The position numbers and the translations under genes are program-made. Of a DNA stretch of 64,000 nt, positions 23,601 through 34,691 are shown in pieces. Position 1 is the stretch's first letter; each line of letters starts with the position of its first letter. The notes under the pieces were generated by a model. It was not told the origin of the DNA, searched no databases, and saw only the letters and a program-made list of their open reading frames with translations. Origin of the DNA: Eupeodes corollae (lineage: Eukaryota > Arthropoda > Insecta > Diptera > Syrphidae); contig NC_079148.1 of assembly GCF_945859685.1 (NCBI RefSeq), forward strand, positions 42,915,946-42,979,945. Reading direction: 5' to 3'.

Positions 23601-26600
23601 CTACATTAGATGGAGTAAATTCAGGAAGCTCGTTAGAAGACGTAACTGCGTAAACAGAATAAAAAAAATCTGCAAAAAGATTGCAGATAGATAGATAGAA
23701 CCCGAAAACTCCATACAATTTGGTAAACCACTAAATTTTCTTTTGGAGTTAATAAAATTCCAAAAGGTTTTGCTGTCCTTCCTAACTTTGGATTCAACTG
23801 TTGAAACATAATTACCATGTTTAAGACATCAAAAGACTTTTTGATTACAAGATAGTTCTGTGATGGATCGTATTGAAACCAGCGGGTGTTGGGAGTTCAT
23901 GGAATCGAACGAGCGATTTTATGTGCATGGGAATTGTTATGAACTCTTTTTGTATTTTTGTTGTTTTCGATTCAAATTAAGATACTCGTATGTAGGTACA
24001 TTTTATCGGGGATGTGTGTTTAGGGAAATATTGAATACCTTTCCCATTTGATAAACAACATGAGGGATTTAATATTTAATCCTACCTACTCACCGACAAG
24101 ACCGACGACGACGACAATAATTGAATGTACACCTTATTCCAGTCTGATGAATTTTGATAGCCTAGAGATGTTAAAAGGTCTTATAAGCGTGAATTAATAT
24201 TAAAGAGGTTTCAATGATCCTGTATTTAGCAACTATTTGTGTACAATGATGAATTTTGAATACAAAATAATTATCTACTTGAATAAAAATATTTGTCTCT
24301 CTTATGTTTCCAAACAATTTCACACCTTTTATTATTTTTGGAACCAACGATTTTTCTCATCCACTATACAACAAGGAGCTCTAATGACTCCGTTTACAAT
24401 GGCAAATAAAAACCATTTAAAATGTCACACAATACTAAAAAAGAGCTTTGAAATGATAGGCGATAGAACTACAATCGAACAAATTACGCCACTCGAACAC
24501 CGCCGCAATGTTTCATGCCTTTCGTTACTCTACCGATATTTTATAAAGTGTTCTGTCAAATTAGTCAGTTGAATTCCCCCCCCCCCTCTTTCAAACAATT
24601 CAGCAGCAATACTCGTACTTCTAGGAATACACAGCAGTTTAAACTTGAGCTCAATTTCAGACGTACTTTCAAGAATAGAGATTTTTTTTTAACCGCACAT
24701 CGAGAATGTGGAATGCTTTTCCCTATCATTTTGTGATTCAAAACTTTAAGGCCAATGTGCATCGGTATCTCCTTTTTGATCCTTCCTTATTTTCCTAAAG
24801 CTCACACTGTGTTTAAACTTTAAACATGTTAAGGGTATTAATAACCCCTTGAGTGCCCGTTAAATATAAAAAAAGATCTATTCTAAGGGCTTTTTAAAAT
24901 ATTATTTTTTTTCTTTTTAGTGAAATAATTATTGTTACCATTTGATTAAAACCGCTGTATTAGAACACGTCTTAAAAGTTACAGTTCATAGAAAAAAAAA
25001 ACAAAGGAAACAAACCTAAATCTAAACGGAAGGAATCTACTAATTTCAAATGTCAGAAATCATATGTGGCATTTCCTTTTTTAGCTCTCAGCAGATCTGA
25101 ACAAATATGTTTAATTTTTAGATCAAATGTGTTGAAGCACAAAATTTGAATATTCAGAGCTTGAACAAGCGAATCGCTAATCGACGTCAACGTCACTTAT
25201 TTTTTTTTTTCATTTGAACTAAAAATTTAAAATTGATTTTGAAGACAGCCGCCAATCTACTTTAGGCAAACAAAACAAATTATTATTAAACTATTGTTAT
25301 ATCTCTCTGCGACGCATATTGACACTCATAAAATGGTCGTATTCCCAAAGGAATATGTAATTGACAGTTCATGACACAAAACAAAACAAACAAACCTAAA
25401 TTTAAACAGAGCAGATATATTAAATTGAAATGTCAGAAATGTGAGTTTCCTTTTTTAGATCTGAGCAGACCACGGGATTTTGAAAAAATATGTTTTTTTT
25501 TTCAAGCTCGGAGGTAGTTCAGAGCTTAATCAATTTGTTTAGGATCGAATCGCTGATCGAAGTCAACATCACTTATTTTTTTTGTGATTTGAATTGTTAA
25601 GAAAGAAAGTAGCAAATTTCCTCAAGTGGTTTATAGAATATAATCAGCTCAAAGTTTTGCTCTGATCGCTCAAATATTGTATTAGAATGAGATGATACTA
25701 TGCAATTTTGATAGGTCTATTAATACTCGTTAAAGGGAAAATACTTTTTTCTAAAAAAGTCAAGAAATCACCAGGAGGAAATTTATCAATGATCCTACCC
25801 CGAAGAAAAAAATAATAACAGTGCGTTTAATTTTCAAAACCTTAAGATTGTCTGAACTGATTCGGATAATTTTTGCTCTCAATACTTTTCAATTAGCTTA
25901 GCTAATTGTGAGTTATTTTAGAGCTTAGGTTCTTCAGAACGAACTTCAGAAAAGTATGGGTCGATCTAAAATGCAAAATTCATAAAAAAAAAAAAAAAAC
26001 AAACGTCAAGGAAAATAAAATGCACATTGACACTTATAAAATGGATGTATTCACAATAGGGTATTTTATCAATTCACTTTCGCAATACCGATTTGTATTG
26101 CAATTCATAAATTCTATAGCATCTGCCAATGGGTTGGTTTTCGCAATAAAGGTTTTTGTAACCAAAAAACCGGTGCATTTTAACACGTCTTAACAATGAC
26201 AGATCGTGAAAAGAACCAAAGCAAACAAACCTAAATTTAAACGGAATGGATCTATCAATTAGAAATGTCAAAATCTCAGAAATCATATGGATTTAACAAA
26301 TTACTAAATGTCAAAGTTAAAGTAGCCATTTTGTTATTTTTAATAATCGTTTAAAATTTTGCGCCATGGAATATAAATTATTTTAATTCTGAATTGTACC
26401 AAGTCTAAGATGAACTAATCCTCGATAGCACCGACGTTTAACTCACAATCATCAAAGCCATAAGTACCTTATTTCACAGAACCTGCATATATTGTACATA
26501 GAAATATATGAAAACCAAATTATTTTTGTCTTTTTTGTAGCGTTTATGCTTTAATTTTTTTATTTTTGAGCTTAGAAAGTCTGTCATTATACCATGGTGG

Positions 26601-29600
26601 GTTGGAATTCTTTCTACTTATTTTTTTTCGGAATAAAACTTTCAGATGCTTGTTTTAAATAAGTTTTAAAAGATACGAACGCTTGGGTCAGATCTTGGCT
26701 TTCTATTATGAACTCCCACGGTAATGCATTTAAAAATAAATTCATTGCATCGAAATTACCATGCTTATAATCAAAAAAATAGTCGATATCATTAGTGGTT
26801 TGAAAATAGGCTAAGAGCTTAAAATCTATGACTAGGCTAATATGATGCTGAGAATTTTGAACCACCGGTGAAAGAGCTTTGTCAACGCTCACTTTTAGCT
26901 CATTATCAACAAATACTAAATCTAGTATGCGATTCAATAAATTAGGAACATTATTTTTTTGCAATAAATTAAACTGGCTGTAAAAATCTATTACAGAACA
27001 CTCAATTTCAGTTTTAACGTTAAAAGGAATTAAACATTTATCTTCAGCATCAAATTTCCAGTTTACATCACCGATATTATAATCCCCCAAACAAATTATA
27101 TGATCAGATGGATTTAAGGAATTAAACAAATTACGACAATTTTCAGTGTGAATATTATATAAATCTAATGGGCTTCCAGGTGGAATGTAGCTAGCGGATA
27201 TCTATAAATATACATTTTTTCTAAGATGCACTTTAACAATTAATTAAAACAAGTGGCGTTATTGCTTGATTACAATTCAATTTGGTTCGAAATAAAATTA
27301 GTTTGAATGGCGATAATAATTCCACCACCTCTATTAAGACCAGTTTTCGTTGAACAACGATCTTTCCTATATACAGCATATTGATTACAATTTTGTATAT
27401 TTTCAATATTTTGTAAGCTGGAAGAACTGATGGCAAAGCTGGGAGTGTCGCCTTTCAATCACAAAGCATTATAAAAAGTGTTATTTAAACTGTGACCATC
27501 CATTACAGAAATTCCAAAGTAATAAATGCCAAATTAAAATTTAGAGCAAATAACGAAATTCTTCTTGCGCAGTGAAAGGGTCTTTAGTGCCCTTTCTGTG
27601 CTATATACTCAAAAAGATGCACATTGGTTTTGAATTTTTGAAGATTGCAATGGTAGGGATAGATAAAGTGTAGTAATACATCCTACAATCTTTCACAGAA
27701 ACAACAGAGTTGGGATTGAGGGCACATACACGACACACGTGTGGTATATTGATGAGCACTTCTGAAAGCGCGAGTATTACAGTTGCATTATTTAAGGCGA
27801 CAAATTTCACTAAAGAAAAATCCCTTAAAATACGTTGGAAAAGGGTAGAAAAGAGAATTACAAAGGTAATTATGGGCAACAGCCCAGAGTGGGAGTTATA
27901 ATCAGGCTTTGGCCATATAAAGTTTTAAAGATAATAGGCAAATCAGAGACTACTTGTATCATCTTATAAAACCTAAACAGCTTTTGGATACAAATCGTAT
28001 GTTACTGTTTCACAAGCGATGGTTGGTGATGGATATACTGAGAATTTTGAGATGTTTATGAAAGTGTCACAGGTATCACAGGCACCTTCGTATTTTAAGT
28101 TACAACAAAAAAGTTTCAGAGATTTTATCCAAATTAAAATATTTGCCCAAGAATTTGGGATTCGTTAAAAGTAGCATTCGGTTTTAAGATAACTTGATGG
28201 TTAGTGCATGCCAGAGAGCTTGAGTTCAAACCCTGCCTCTGCCATCTAAAGTTTCTTTTTCATGGGTACTGCCTTTTGCGAGGAACTGACAAATCCTCCA
28301 AGAATAAGTCCTGTCGCGAGAAGTGCTTTGTCAAATTAACCGTTCGAATTCGGCTTTAAACTGAAGGTCACCTATATCCCTTACAACATAACTCGCACAC
28401 ATGAAAGGTTATGAAAGATATGGCTAGATATGATCTTCTTAGACGGGGCTGTAATAAGATAGTATTTTTTATTGTTGATAGCAACACAGTAACATCAAAA
28501 AAGGACACTGAAAGACGACGTCTTGGACAAAAAGACACCATGGACAGCTATAATTTTGAGGTAGTTAAGGACTTTGTCTACCTAGGCGCTGAAATCAAAC
28601 GAAGAATAACTCTTGCAAATCGCTGCTTCTTTGGACTTAGAAGGCAATTGAGAAGTAAAGTCCTCTCTCGAGCATGTAAAATCACCATCTATAAGACACC
28701 CATCATCCCGTTTCTCATTTATGACGCTGAGGCCTGGACCCTGTCAAAGAAAGATGAGAGCGTCTTAGGATGCTTCGAGAGAAAAATTGTTCGGGTGATT
28801 TTTGGTCCCGTACACATAGATGGAGAATGGAGCAGAAGATATAACGACGAACTGTACGGGCTGTACAGCGACACTGACCTAGTTAGCAGATTTAAGTCAA
28901 ATAGCTTAGAGGGCTAGGTCATGTAGAGCGGATGGACATCAACGCTCCAGCCCGGAAGGTCTTCGAATCCAATCCAGAGGGTCGGCGCAGTAGAGGAAGA
29001 CAGCGACTCAGGTGGCGCACCTAGGTGGGAGAGGACCTCAACCAACTTGGCGTGGTAAACTGGAGACAGCTAGCTAGGGACCGAGCTGGCTGGAGACGCA
29101 TGTTGGTTGAGACCCAGGTCCGCCCCGGAGTGTAGCGCCACCTTAAGTAAGTAAGTAAGTAAGTAAGTAAGCAACACATGAAAAATCTATGACTTATCAG
29201 TTTTAATTCTAAATCACTTAGCCCTAATTCTAAGTGGACTGTTGTGAACATTTTCATTCCTTTAAACTTTTAAAGAAAAAAGGAATTTACTTACTTTGAA
29301 GCAGATAAACCTTCCTTAACGGGCTTTTTGCCCTTCTTAAGGTATTCCTTTAGTTTCTCGGCACGATCTAAGTACTGAAGACATTTAGCCCGAATCGATT
29401 CCTTTGCCTTCTCTCCTTGAGCTTCATCTAGAGAGAAAAAAAAAAACAAAACAAAAAGAATAAAAAAGAGACATTCCATTAAAACTCCTCTGCCACCACA
29501 TACATTTGATTGCATGCAAAAAGTATTCCACTCCATGCTCATAAAGGCGTAATGCTTCAGCATAGTTCTTATTGCGATCCTCCTCTGTAGCTTTAGTCAC

Positions 29601-29639
29601 CAAATCGATAGCTTTTTGAAGTGTTGTTCCAGCAGCCAT
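17610..29639 (-). CDS. Vps4: Vps4 AAA-ATPase of the ESCRT pathway
   Basis: VPS4 disassembles ESCRT-III filaments at endosomes, the midbody and other membranes. Coding exons (minus strand): 29639-29504, 29427-29295, 18958-18239, 18169-18085, 17928-17785, 17711-17610, total 1320 bp, 439 aa, all GT-AG and in phase. Exons 1-2 encode the MIT domain (aa 1-about 80). A Lys/Asp/Ser-rich linker follows (DKDKKSDSDSDGEDPEKKK). The AAA cassette has Walker A GPPGTGKS (Lys175), Walker B IIFIDE (Glu230), the sensor region GATNIPWVLDSA and the RRRF arginines. The last exons give the beta-domain and the C-terminal helix ending FGQEG. Length matches the fly family (about 440 aa). Intron 2 (18959-29294) is 10.3 kb and full of transposons; the other introns are 69-156 bp. 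Confidence 0.95.
19513..19562. repeat. Tandem 25-bp duplication in CR1a C-terminal region
   Basis: The unit beginning cttttcaatttcggcattgg is present twice in perfect head-to-tail order (19513-19537 and 19538-19562). The unit length is not a multiple of three, so it shifts the frame of the CR1a C-terminus. Confidence 0.85.
19616..20365. mobile_element. TTAA-flanked non-autonomous DNA element, 750 bp
   Basis: Perfect 19-bp terminal inverted repeats (gggggtattctggtctaga at 19616-19634 and its complement at 20347-20365), each flanked by TTAA (19612-19615, 20366-20369). TTAA target duplication is the hallmark of the piggyBac superfamily, although other families cannot be excluded. No transposase frame. 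Removing one TTAA plus the element restores the CR1a reading frame, which proves it is an insertion. Confidence 0.9.
20468..22310 (+). mobile_element. LOA/I-like retrotransposon inserted in CR1a, with 14-bp TSD
   Basis: Perfect 14-bp duplication atatcctttatcat on both sides (20454-20467 and 22311-22324). The element starts inside the endonuclease (FSDHKYIQFEL) and is thus 5'-truncated. RT domain: PYKSPGPDGIIPAEL, LRPISLSSFLLKTLERLI, FLDIEGAFNNVSYQAI, NRGTPQGGVLSPLL. One stop codon (TGA, near 21,793) lies just before AYADDVAISVSG. After about 22,150 the frame jumps to the 3' UTR, so the C-terminal and RNase H part has been deleted. The 3' end is (cctaa)-like. Confidence 0.9.
20679..22121 (+). 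pseudogene. Reverse transcriptase of LOA/I-like element, one in-frame stop
   Basis: A nearly intact RT frame of about 480 codons. It reads 371 codons from the ATG at 20679, a TGA at 21792-21794, and then the rest in the same frame, including the catalytic YADD at about 21,857. Only that stop and the lost C-terminus separate it from an open ORF2, so this insertion is young compared with the surrounding CR1a. Confidence 0.85.
24425..24880 (+). mobile_element. CR1b 3' fragment
   Basis: Matches the extreme C-terminus and 3' end of the CR1/L2-like family seen at 45.5 and 53.7 kb: EMIGDRTTIEQ, LEHRRNVSCLSLLYRYF, then the 3' UTR with ccttgagtgcc and a short A-rich end. Includes a run of C residues near 24,577. 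Lies in the part that separates the two halves of CR1a. Confidence 0.8.
24940..26330. repeat. Three diverged copies of a 250-400-bp repeat
   Basis: Three related segments lie close together: about 24,945-25,225, 25,310-25,605 and 26,020-26,300. Shared strings include acaaacctaaatttaaacgg (or near variants) and aatgtcagaaatcatatg. Copies 1 and 3 also share aacacgtcttaa. Copies 1 and 2 end in a cgaatcgct...tcacttattttttt block. No ORF. Either a local duplication or three insertions of one family. Confidence 0.65.
27545..27905 (-). mobile_element. CR1b 3' fragment, inverted and degenerate
   Basis: The reverse complement aligns with the CR1b 3' region: taactccca...tctgggct, then aatactcgcgctt and gctcatcaatatacc, then caaaaccaatgtgca near the end. 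An internal deletion removes the SLEHRR-type part. The short open frame here (27601-27879) is a remnant of this, not a host gene. Confidence 0.65.
28192..28405 (+). repeat. tRNA-derived SINE, copy 2, 3'-truncated
   Basis: Shares gatggttagtgcatgcc, a weak B box, the body string tactgccttttgcgaggaa and the 3' half up to actcgcacacatgaa with the full copies. The terminal gcgccac segment is missing. TAAG-LINE copy B starts about 85 bp later. Confidence 0.75.
28490..29171 (+). mobile_element. TAAG-LINE copy B, 3' end with (TAAG)n tail
   Basis: Plus-strand 3' part of ORF2 (ERRRLGQKDTMDSYNFEVVK, FFGLRRQLRSKVLSRACKI, DAEAWTLSKKDESVLG) and the 3' end tgtagcgccacc followed by a TAAG repeat at 29144-29171. 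A gap of about 29 bp relative to copy C lies at the cctaggcgctg junction. Strongly 5'-truncated. Sits in Vps4 intron 2, only 124 bp from exon 2. Confidence 0.9.
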
Positions 29640-30240
29640 TTATCTGGTTGATGATCTTAAAAGAAAATCCATACCAAAAGGTTAGAAAAGTTGTTGTTAA
29701 TGTAGAGTACAATAATTTATATTCGTCGAATAAGAATGACTCAAATGATGGGCAGTGTGCTGTATTGTGCTGTTGTGATGTCATAGGACCCATTCGTCTG
29801 ATTGAAATACCACAAACGAAAACGAAAAAGAAAATTAATTGATTTTTTTTGTAAGATTCAAAATTTGTAGATTTTCTAATCACTTAACATTTAAATGAAG
29901 GAAATTTTGGGGAAGAATTTAGATTTTATTTTTATTTTCCAAAACAAAAAAGAAGTTGGGACGGATGATGGTCGATCCAGACAGACGGGTTTTTGTTGAT
30001 AAATCACAACACATTTTGTTCGATGAGCAACCCATAAGGGAGATTGTAGATTTTCAATGGTATTTACCTTCTTAACTTTATAATTAACTATATTAAAAAC
30101 GTAAAAAAAGAAACGAAAAACTACTACGGACTTTTTTTTTGTTGAATTTCGAAGCGTTTACACCACTTTTTGCGAAATTTAATGAAAATGACGATTTTGA
30201 CGTTTATGTTTTTGTTCAGTGGCTGCGTTCGAAAACTGGA
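29640..30240 (-). promoter_or_regulatory. Vps4 5' UTR intron and promoter region (inferred)
   Basis: Upstream of the Vps4 ATG the minus strand has a good acceptor (cttttaag, ending at 29656) 16 bp before the start codon. A matching donor, aagaag|gtaaat, lies at 30,067-30,066. This suggests a 412-bp 5' UTR intron with a noncoding first exon between about 30,068 and 30,230. No TATA box was seen. Inference from splice-site strings only. Confidence 0.4.
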
Positions 30241-30769
30241 TTCGGCGAAGGTAATGCCTGTCAAACTGTATTAGGTTAAAGTTTGAGTGACTGTATTTAA
30301 AATTAAAATTACTTTCATTTCCTATAAGTATGCAATTATTGCGTTTTTAGTGTCAAATTTGAGATTTATGCGGGTTTTCATGGGTAAGATAAATCTATTT
30401 ATTCTTGATCTAGATCTGTCAAAACGCGAAATTCACCTGTTTTTGCACTCCATGGGGCAAAATAAATTGATTTATTTTTTTATTTGAGATTTACTTATGG
30501 AAACCCCATTCAAAATTTGTCACGGAAAACTAACTCAAAAAATACTTGTTCACAGACATTTAAGAAATAAAGCGTTCTCCGCATTGACATACTAGACATA
30601 GATTCTTAAAATTAGTTTCTTGCAGATTTGAAGGTTTGGAGGATAAAATGATAGTTAATTAATGATAATAACCTCAATAATATTTTTTTTTGTCAAAGGA
30701 ACTAAATAAGTATTATTAAAAAATTCGATAAAATGAACACAATTTAAAAAAAACAAGTTCAAAAGTTGC

Positions 30770-33151
30770 TCCATATTTTTGCTAAACCTACAGAAGGGCT
30801 AGTAGCGTTAAATCATCAACGTGAAGTTTGCCATAAGCAGTTCATAGCTAGTACGCAGGTCACACATCTTAATATCCACAAGGGGACATGGAAATCTCTT
30901 GATCAATCAACCGTCAACCAGATTGACCACATTGCGATCGAAGCACGACACTTCTCCAGTATACACGATATCCGAACATTCCGAGAGGACAACATTGACT
31001 TGGACCACTTTCTCGTTGTAGCCAAGGTACGGCTACGGATATCCCGATCCAAGCCAAAACAAGGAAGTACTGTGAGAAGATTCGACGTTAGACGGCTACA
31101 ATCGCAAGAGACTGCCATGTCCTTTTCCGATCGAGTCTCTAATAACCTCTTAAGGAGTCCAATGAAAACCAGTGACAACATTGCCTTGCAGCCATCAGAG
31201 ATGCCGCCTCTGATGTGCTAGGTTGACGACGTATGCCGGCAAGCGCACGCAGCGGAACAAGAGGCATACAAAACGGCGCTGCACAAAAGGACTAGAGCTG
31301 CTCGCGAGCTCTACGAGCAGAAAAGGAGAGAGGAACACCGGCTTCTTAGATGGGAAAAAGGAGAGCATGAGAAGCGCGCGATCGAGGAGATAGAGGGATA
31401 TCACAACAGGAATGAGGTTCGTAAATATTACCAAAAGGTAAAAAAACCTCCCAAGGGTACCAGCCACGAACCGAAGCCTGTAAAGACGATCAGGGGAACA
31501 TCGTAGTAGAACCTCAGTCGATGCTGAGAATATGGAAAGATCACTTCTCCAAATTATATAACGGCGATGACGAACTGAATTCCGCAGTAAGGGAGATAGA
31601 ACCACTCAACCTCGGCGACGCAGATCAACAATTCCGTCTACCCGACCTTGACGAAGTGAAGATAGCTATATCTTATCTGAAGTCAAACAAAGCTGCTGGA
31701 ACTGACGGCATCGCTGCCGAACTATTCAAAGCAGCAGGCGATGACTTGGTAGGGAGCATGCACCAACTCATCTGCAAAATATGGTCGGAAGAAAGCATGC
31801 CCGATGAGTGGAATCTCAGAATAGTATACCCGAATAGTATACATAAGAAAGGAGATCCTCTAAATTGCGCCAACTACAGAGGCATTAGTCTCCTTAACAT
31901 TGCGTATAAGATCCTCTCTGCCGTATTATGGCCATTCGTCAACAACCTAATTGGTCCTTATCAGTGTGGTTTCAGACCAGGAAAGTACACTATCGACCAA
32001 ATATTCACACTACGGTAGATCTTGGAAAAAAACCCAGGAACTTCAAATCGATACCCACCATCTCTTTATCGATTTTAAAGCCGCGTATGGCAGCATCTAT
32101 AGGGAAGAGCTCTACAGAGCAATGTCTAGTTTCAGCATCCCTGTCAAACTTATCCGTTTGTGCAGAATGACGATTCAGAATGCACGCTGAATTTGATGTC
32201 AAAAAAGGTTTTAGACACTGTCATGCGACTTCTTCAACACCGTTCTGGAAAGAATTGTGCAAAACTCAACCGTCAACACTAGAGGCACAATCTTCCAAAG
32301 GTCCATCCAATTACTCGGACACGCAGATGATATTGACATAATTGGAAGATCAAAGCGTGATGTCAGTGGAGCGTTTTTGAGCATTGCGACGGAAGCGAAG
32401 AAGATGGGTTTAGTGGTCAATGAGGGCAAGACCAAGTATATGCTGTTATCAAAAAAGAACACTGAACAACGACGTCTTGAACAAAACGTCACTACAGACA
32501 GCTATAACTTTGAGGTAGTTAAGAACTTTGTCTACCTAGGTACCGCTATTAACACAGACAACGACACCAGCGCTGAAATCAAACGAAGAATAACTCTTGT
32601 GAATCGCTGCTTCTTTGGACTTAGAAGGCAGTTAAGAAGTAAAGTCCTCTCTCGAGCATGTAAAATCACCATCTATAAGACACTCATCATCATCCCGGTT
32701 CTCATTTATGGCGCTGAGGCCTGGACCCTGTCAAAGAAAGATGAGAGCGTCTTAGGATTCTTCGAGAGAAAAATTCTTCGGGTGATTTTTGGTCCCGTAC
32801 GCATAGATGGAGAATGAAGGAGAAGATATAACGACGAACTGTACGGGCTGTACAGCGCCACTGACCTAGTTAGCAGAATTAAAGTCAAACAGCTTAGAGG
32901 GCTAGGTCATGTAGAGCGAATGGACATCAACTCTCCAGCCCGGAAGGTCTTCGAATCCAATCCCGAGGGACGGCGCAGTAGAGGAAGACCGCGACTCAGG
33001 TGGCGTACCCAGGTGGGAGAGGACCTCAACCAACTTGGCGTGCGAAACTGGAGACAGCTAGCTAGGGACCGAGCTGGCTGGAGACGCATGTTGGTTGAGG
33101 CCCAGGTCAGCCCCGGATTGTAGCGCCACTGTAAGTAAGTAAGTAAGTAAG
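30770..33151 (+). mobile_element. TAAG-LINE copy C, longest copy
   Basis: About 2.4 kb, 5'-truncated in the endonuclease. Endonuclease end: HKGTWKSLDQSTVNQIDHIA and LDHFLVVAKVRL. RT start: KSNKAAGTDGIAAELFKAAG, LNCANYRGISLLNIAYKIL and GPYQCGFRPGKYTIDQIF. Then a frameshift near 32,020, the fingers/palm part HHLFIDFKAAYGSI, a deletion near 32,190, and HADDIDIIGRSKRD with ADD intact. The C-terminal block ends RAGWRRMLVEAQVSPGL. The 3' end is gtagcgccactgtaag with (TAAG)n at 33131-33151. Frames are broken in at least four places, so inactive. Confidence 0.92.
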
Positions 33152-34691
33152 TTCATATTTAGTGGGTTCTCCAATCAAAACTTGATTTGAGTGGCTGTAA
33201 TTTTTGAAATTGTCATATTTTCAAAACGCATGGAAATCGTTAAAATTAATTTTATAAATGATGAACATTTTGCAGTCACGGTTCCTTTTTTTTGGGGCAC
33301 ATATAGAAGATGTATTCCAATGCTCCACAATTGATTCAAGACATTAAGGAAAATAATGAAATTTGTAAAGTTATCAAAGACATATTCAGCAGCAAATCTG
33401 CAAGTGGGTTATAGAAAAATTCGTGAAAAAGGTATGGTGCTGTAGCCATCATGAAAGCCACTTGACTACATTAAATATCAGGTAGATAGGGTATCTGTAA
33501 ACCCTTTTATTAGTTTAGCTTGTTTGAACAGCTTAAAGTGGTTTTACTTTTTTTGACAGCTATTTGAATTGAGCTATCAAAGTCGTTCGAAAAGGTATCT
33601 AAAAATTAACTTATAAGGATTGCCTACTAAAGACGAGGCCAAAATATACCATCACCTAAAAATTCTCGTTTCAAAACACCAAAATTAAGCTTTTTTATTG
33701 AAAGACCCTATATAAACTGGTTAGTTGGAGTTTAATTCCATTCTTTTATGAAATTGGAAAAAAACTCAATTATTTCGACTGAATATAAAATCTACCAAAT
33801 GTTTGCGAAATTCTTGCTGAAATTCTAGTGATTAAAGCTTTGTCGGTACTTTGTAAGAGGCTCAAAATCATATTCATTGAAATTTCCTTAAAAACTTATC
33901 AAGTCTCCACGGATGAATAGTTTATATTTAATGTTTCATAACCATTTTAAATATAGCTTTGTGTTATTTAAAAACATTGCAAGTCTAAGCAGCTTCTATA
34001 CAGCGTATATAAATAAGACTGGCAGTTTATTATAAGTAGTACCTGCTCGTAAATGTATTCACTGGAATAGTCTTTTAACCCTTTACATAACCATAAGTAG
34101 TTCGTCATGCCAAAGGTCTTAAGTATAATCCCTGCTTTTGCCACTTATAATGTATTCGGTATAAAAAAAGTAGGTCTCCTCCATCAATGAAATGAATCGC
34201 CCACTAGGCCCTAGTTCTCTTTTACCTAGTTATAATTTTGTCAAAAAGTGATCTTCATATCTGAGATCTTTTTATGCATTTTAACATCAATTTAAAAAAT
34301 AATCTACCCCACTGTAAGCTTTTCTCATAAAACATAAACTTTGCACAAACAATTCAATAAAATTTAATATTTTTTTACAGCTTTCAAAATTTGCCTTGAA
34401 CAAGAACTCAAAATATGTTCTAAGACAACTTCTATGCTACACTATAAGCTCCTACTAAGAGCTCCACTATATGTGTTTTGCACATTTGTTTACTCCAACG
34501 ATAATATCCTCCGTTAATCGTCTGTTACTTTAGAAGCTGGTCATCAGTTCCTAAATGGTCTTTGTCAAATTTTAAATAGTAGATCACTGGTCGTGGTCCT
34601 GGTCTCATTAACATTTAACTAATTTTTTTAACAATACAAAAAAAAAGTTCTGGAATTGTGTAAGTTTTCATTATTTTTATAACCTACAAAC
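33152..34691. other. Region upstream of the Orb-like gene; SINE relic, otherwise no gene
   Basis: About 1.5 kb without a supportable ORF. It includes a degenerate SINE (34,105-34,225, listed separately). The last about 100 bp must include the 5' UTR of the Orb-like gene. No TATA box at a convincing position. Confidence 0.4.
34105..34225 (+). repeat. tRNA-derived SINE, copy 3, degenerate
   Basis: Carries catgccaaaggtcttaag, then atccctgc...tgccac (B-box side), then after an internal deletion gtaggtctcctccatc and cactaggccctagttctc, in the same order as the full-length SINEs. The terminal cggactgttgcgccac block is lost. Confidence 0.6.

Larger units (their letters stand above)
19260..27470 (-). 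mobile_element. Old CR1/jockey-like retrotransposon 'CR1a', split by later insertions
   Basis: One minus-strand element appears in pieces: endonuclease 26,560-27,470 (VYRKDRC, RGGGIII, CLGDYNIGDVNW); reverse transcriptase 22,325-23,865 (DFAKAFDRVNHEI, CIPQGCHIGPLFF, LLYADDVKIF); C-terminal region 20,370-20,467 and 19,480-19,611; probable 3' UTR 19,260-19,480. The RT C-terminus runs in one frame across both inserts at 19616-20365 and 20468-22310 once these are ignored. The join between 23,865 and 26,560, which holds other repeats, is less sure. Inside Vps4 intron 2. Confidence 0.7.

Noticed and set aside
27601..27879. Host small protein on the minus strand
   Set aside because: The reverse complement matches the CR1b 3' region piece by piece, so it is a transposon remnant.
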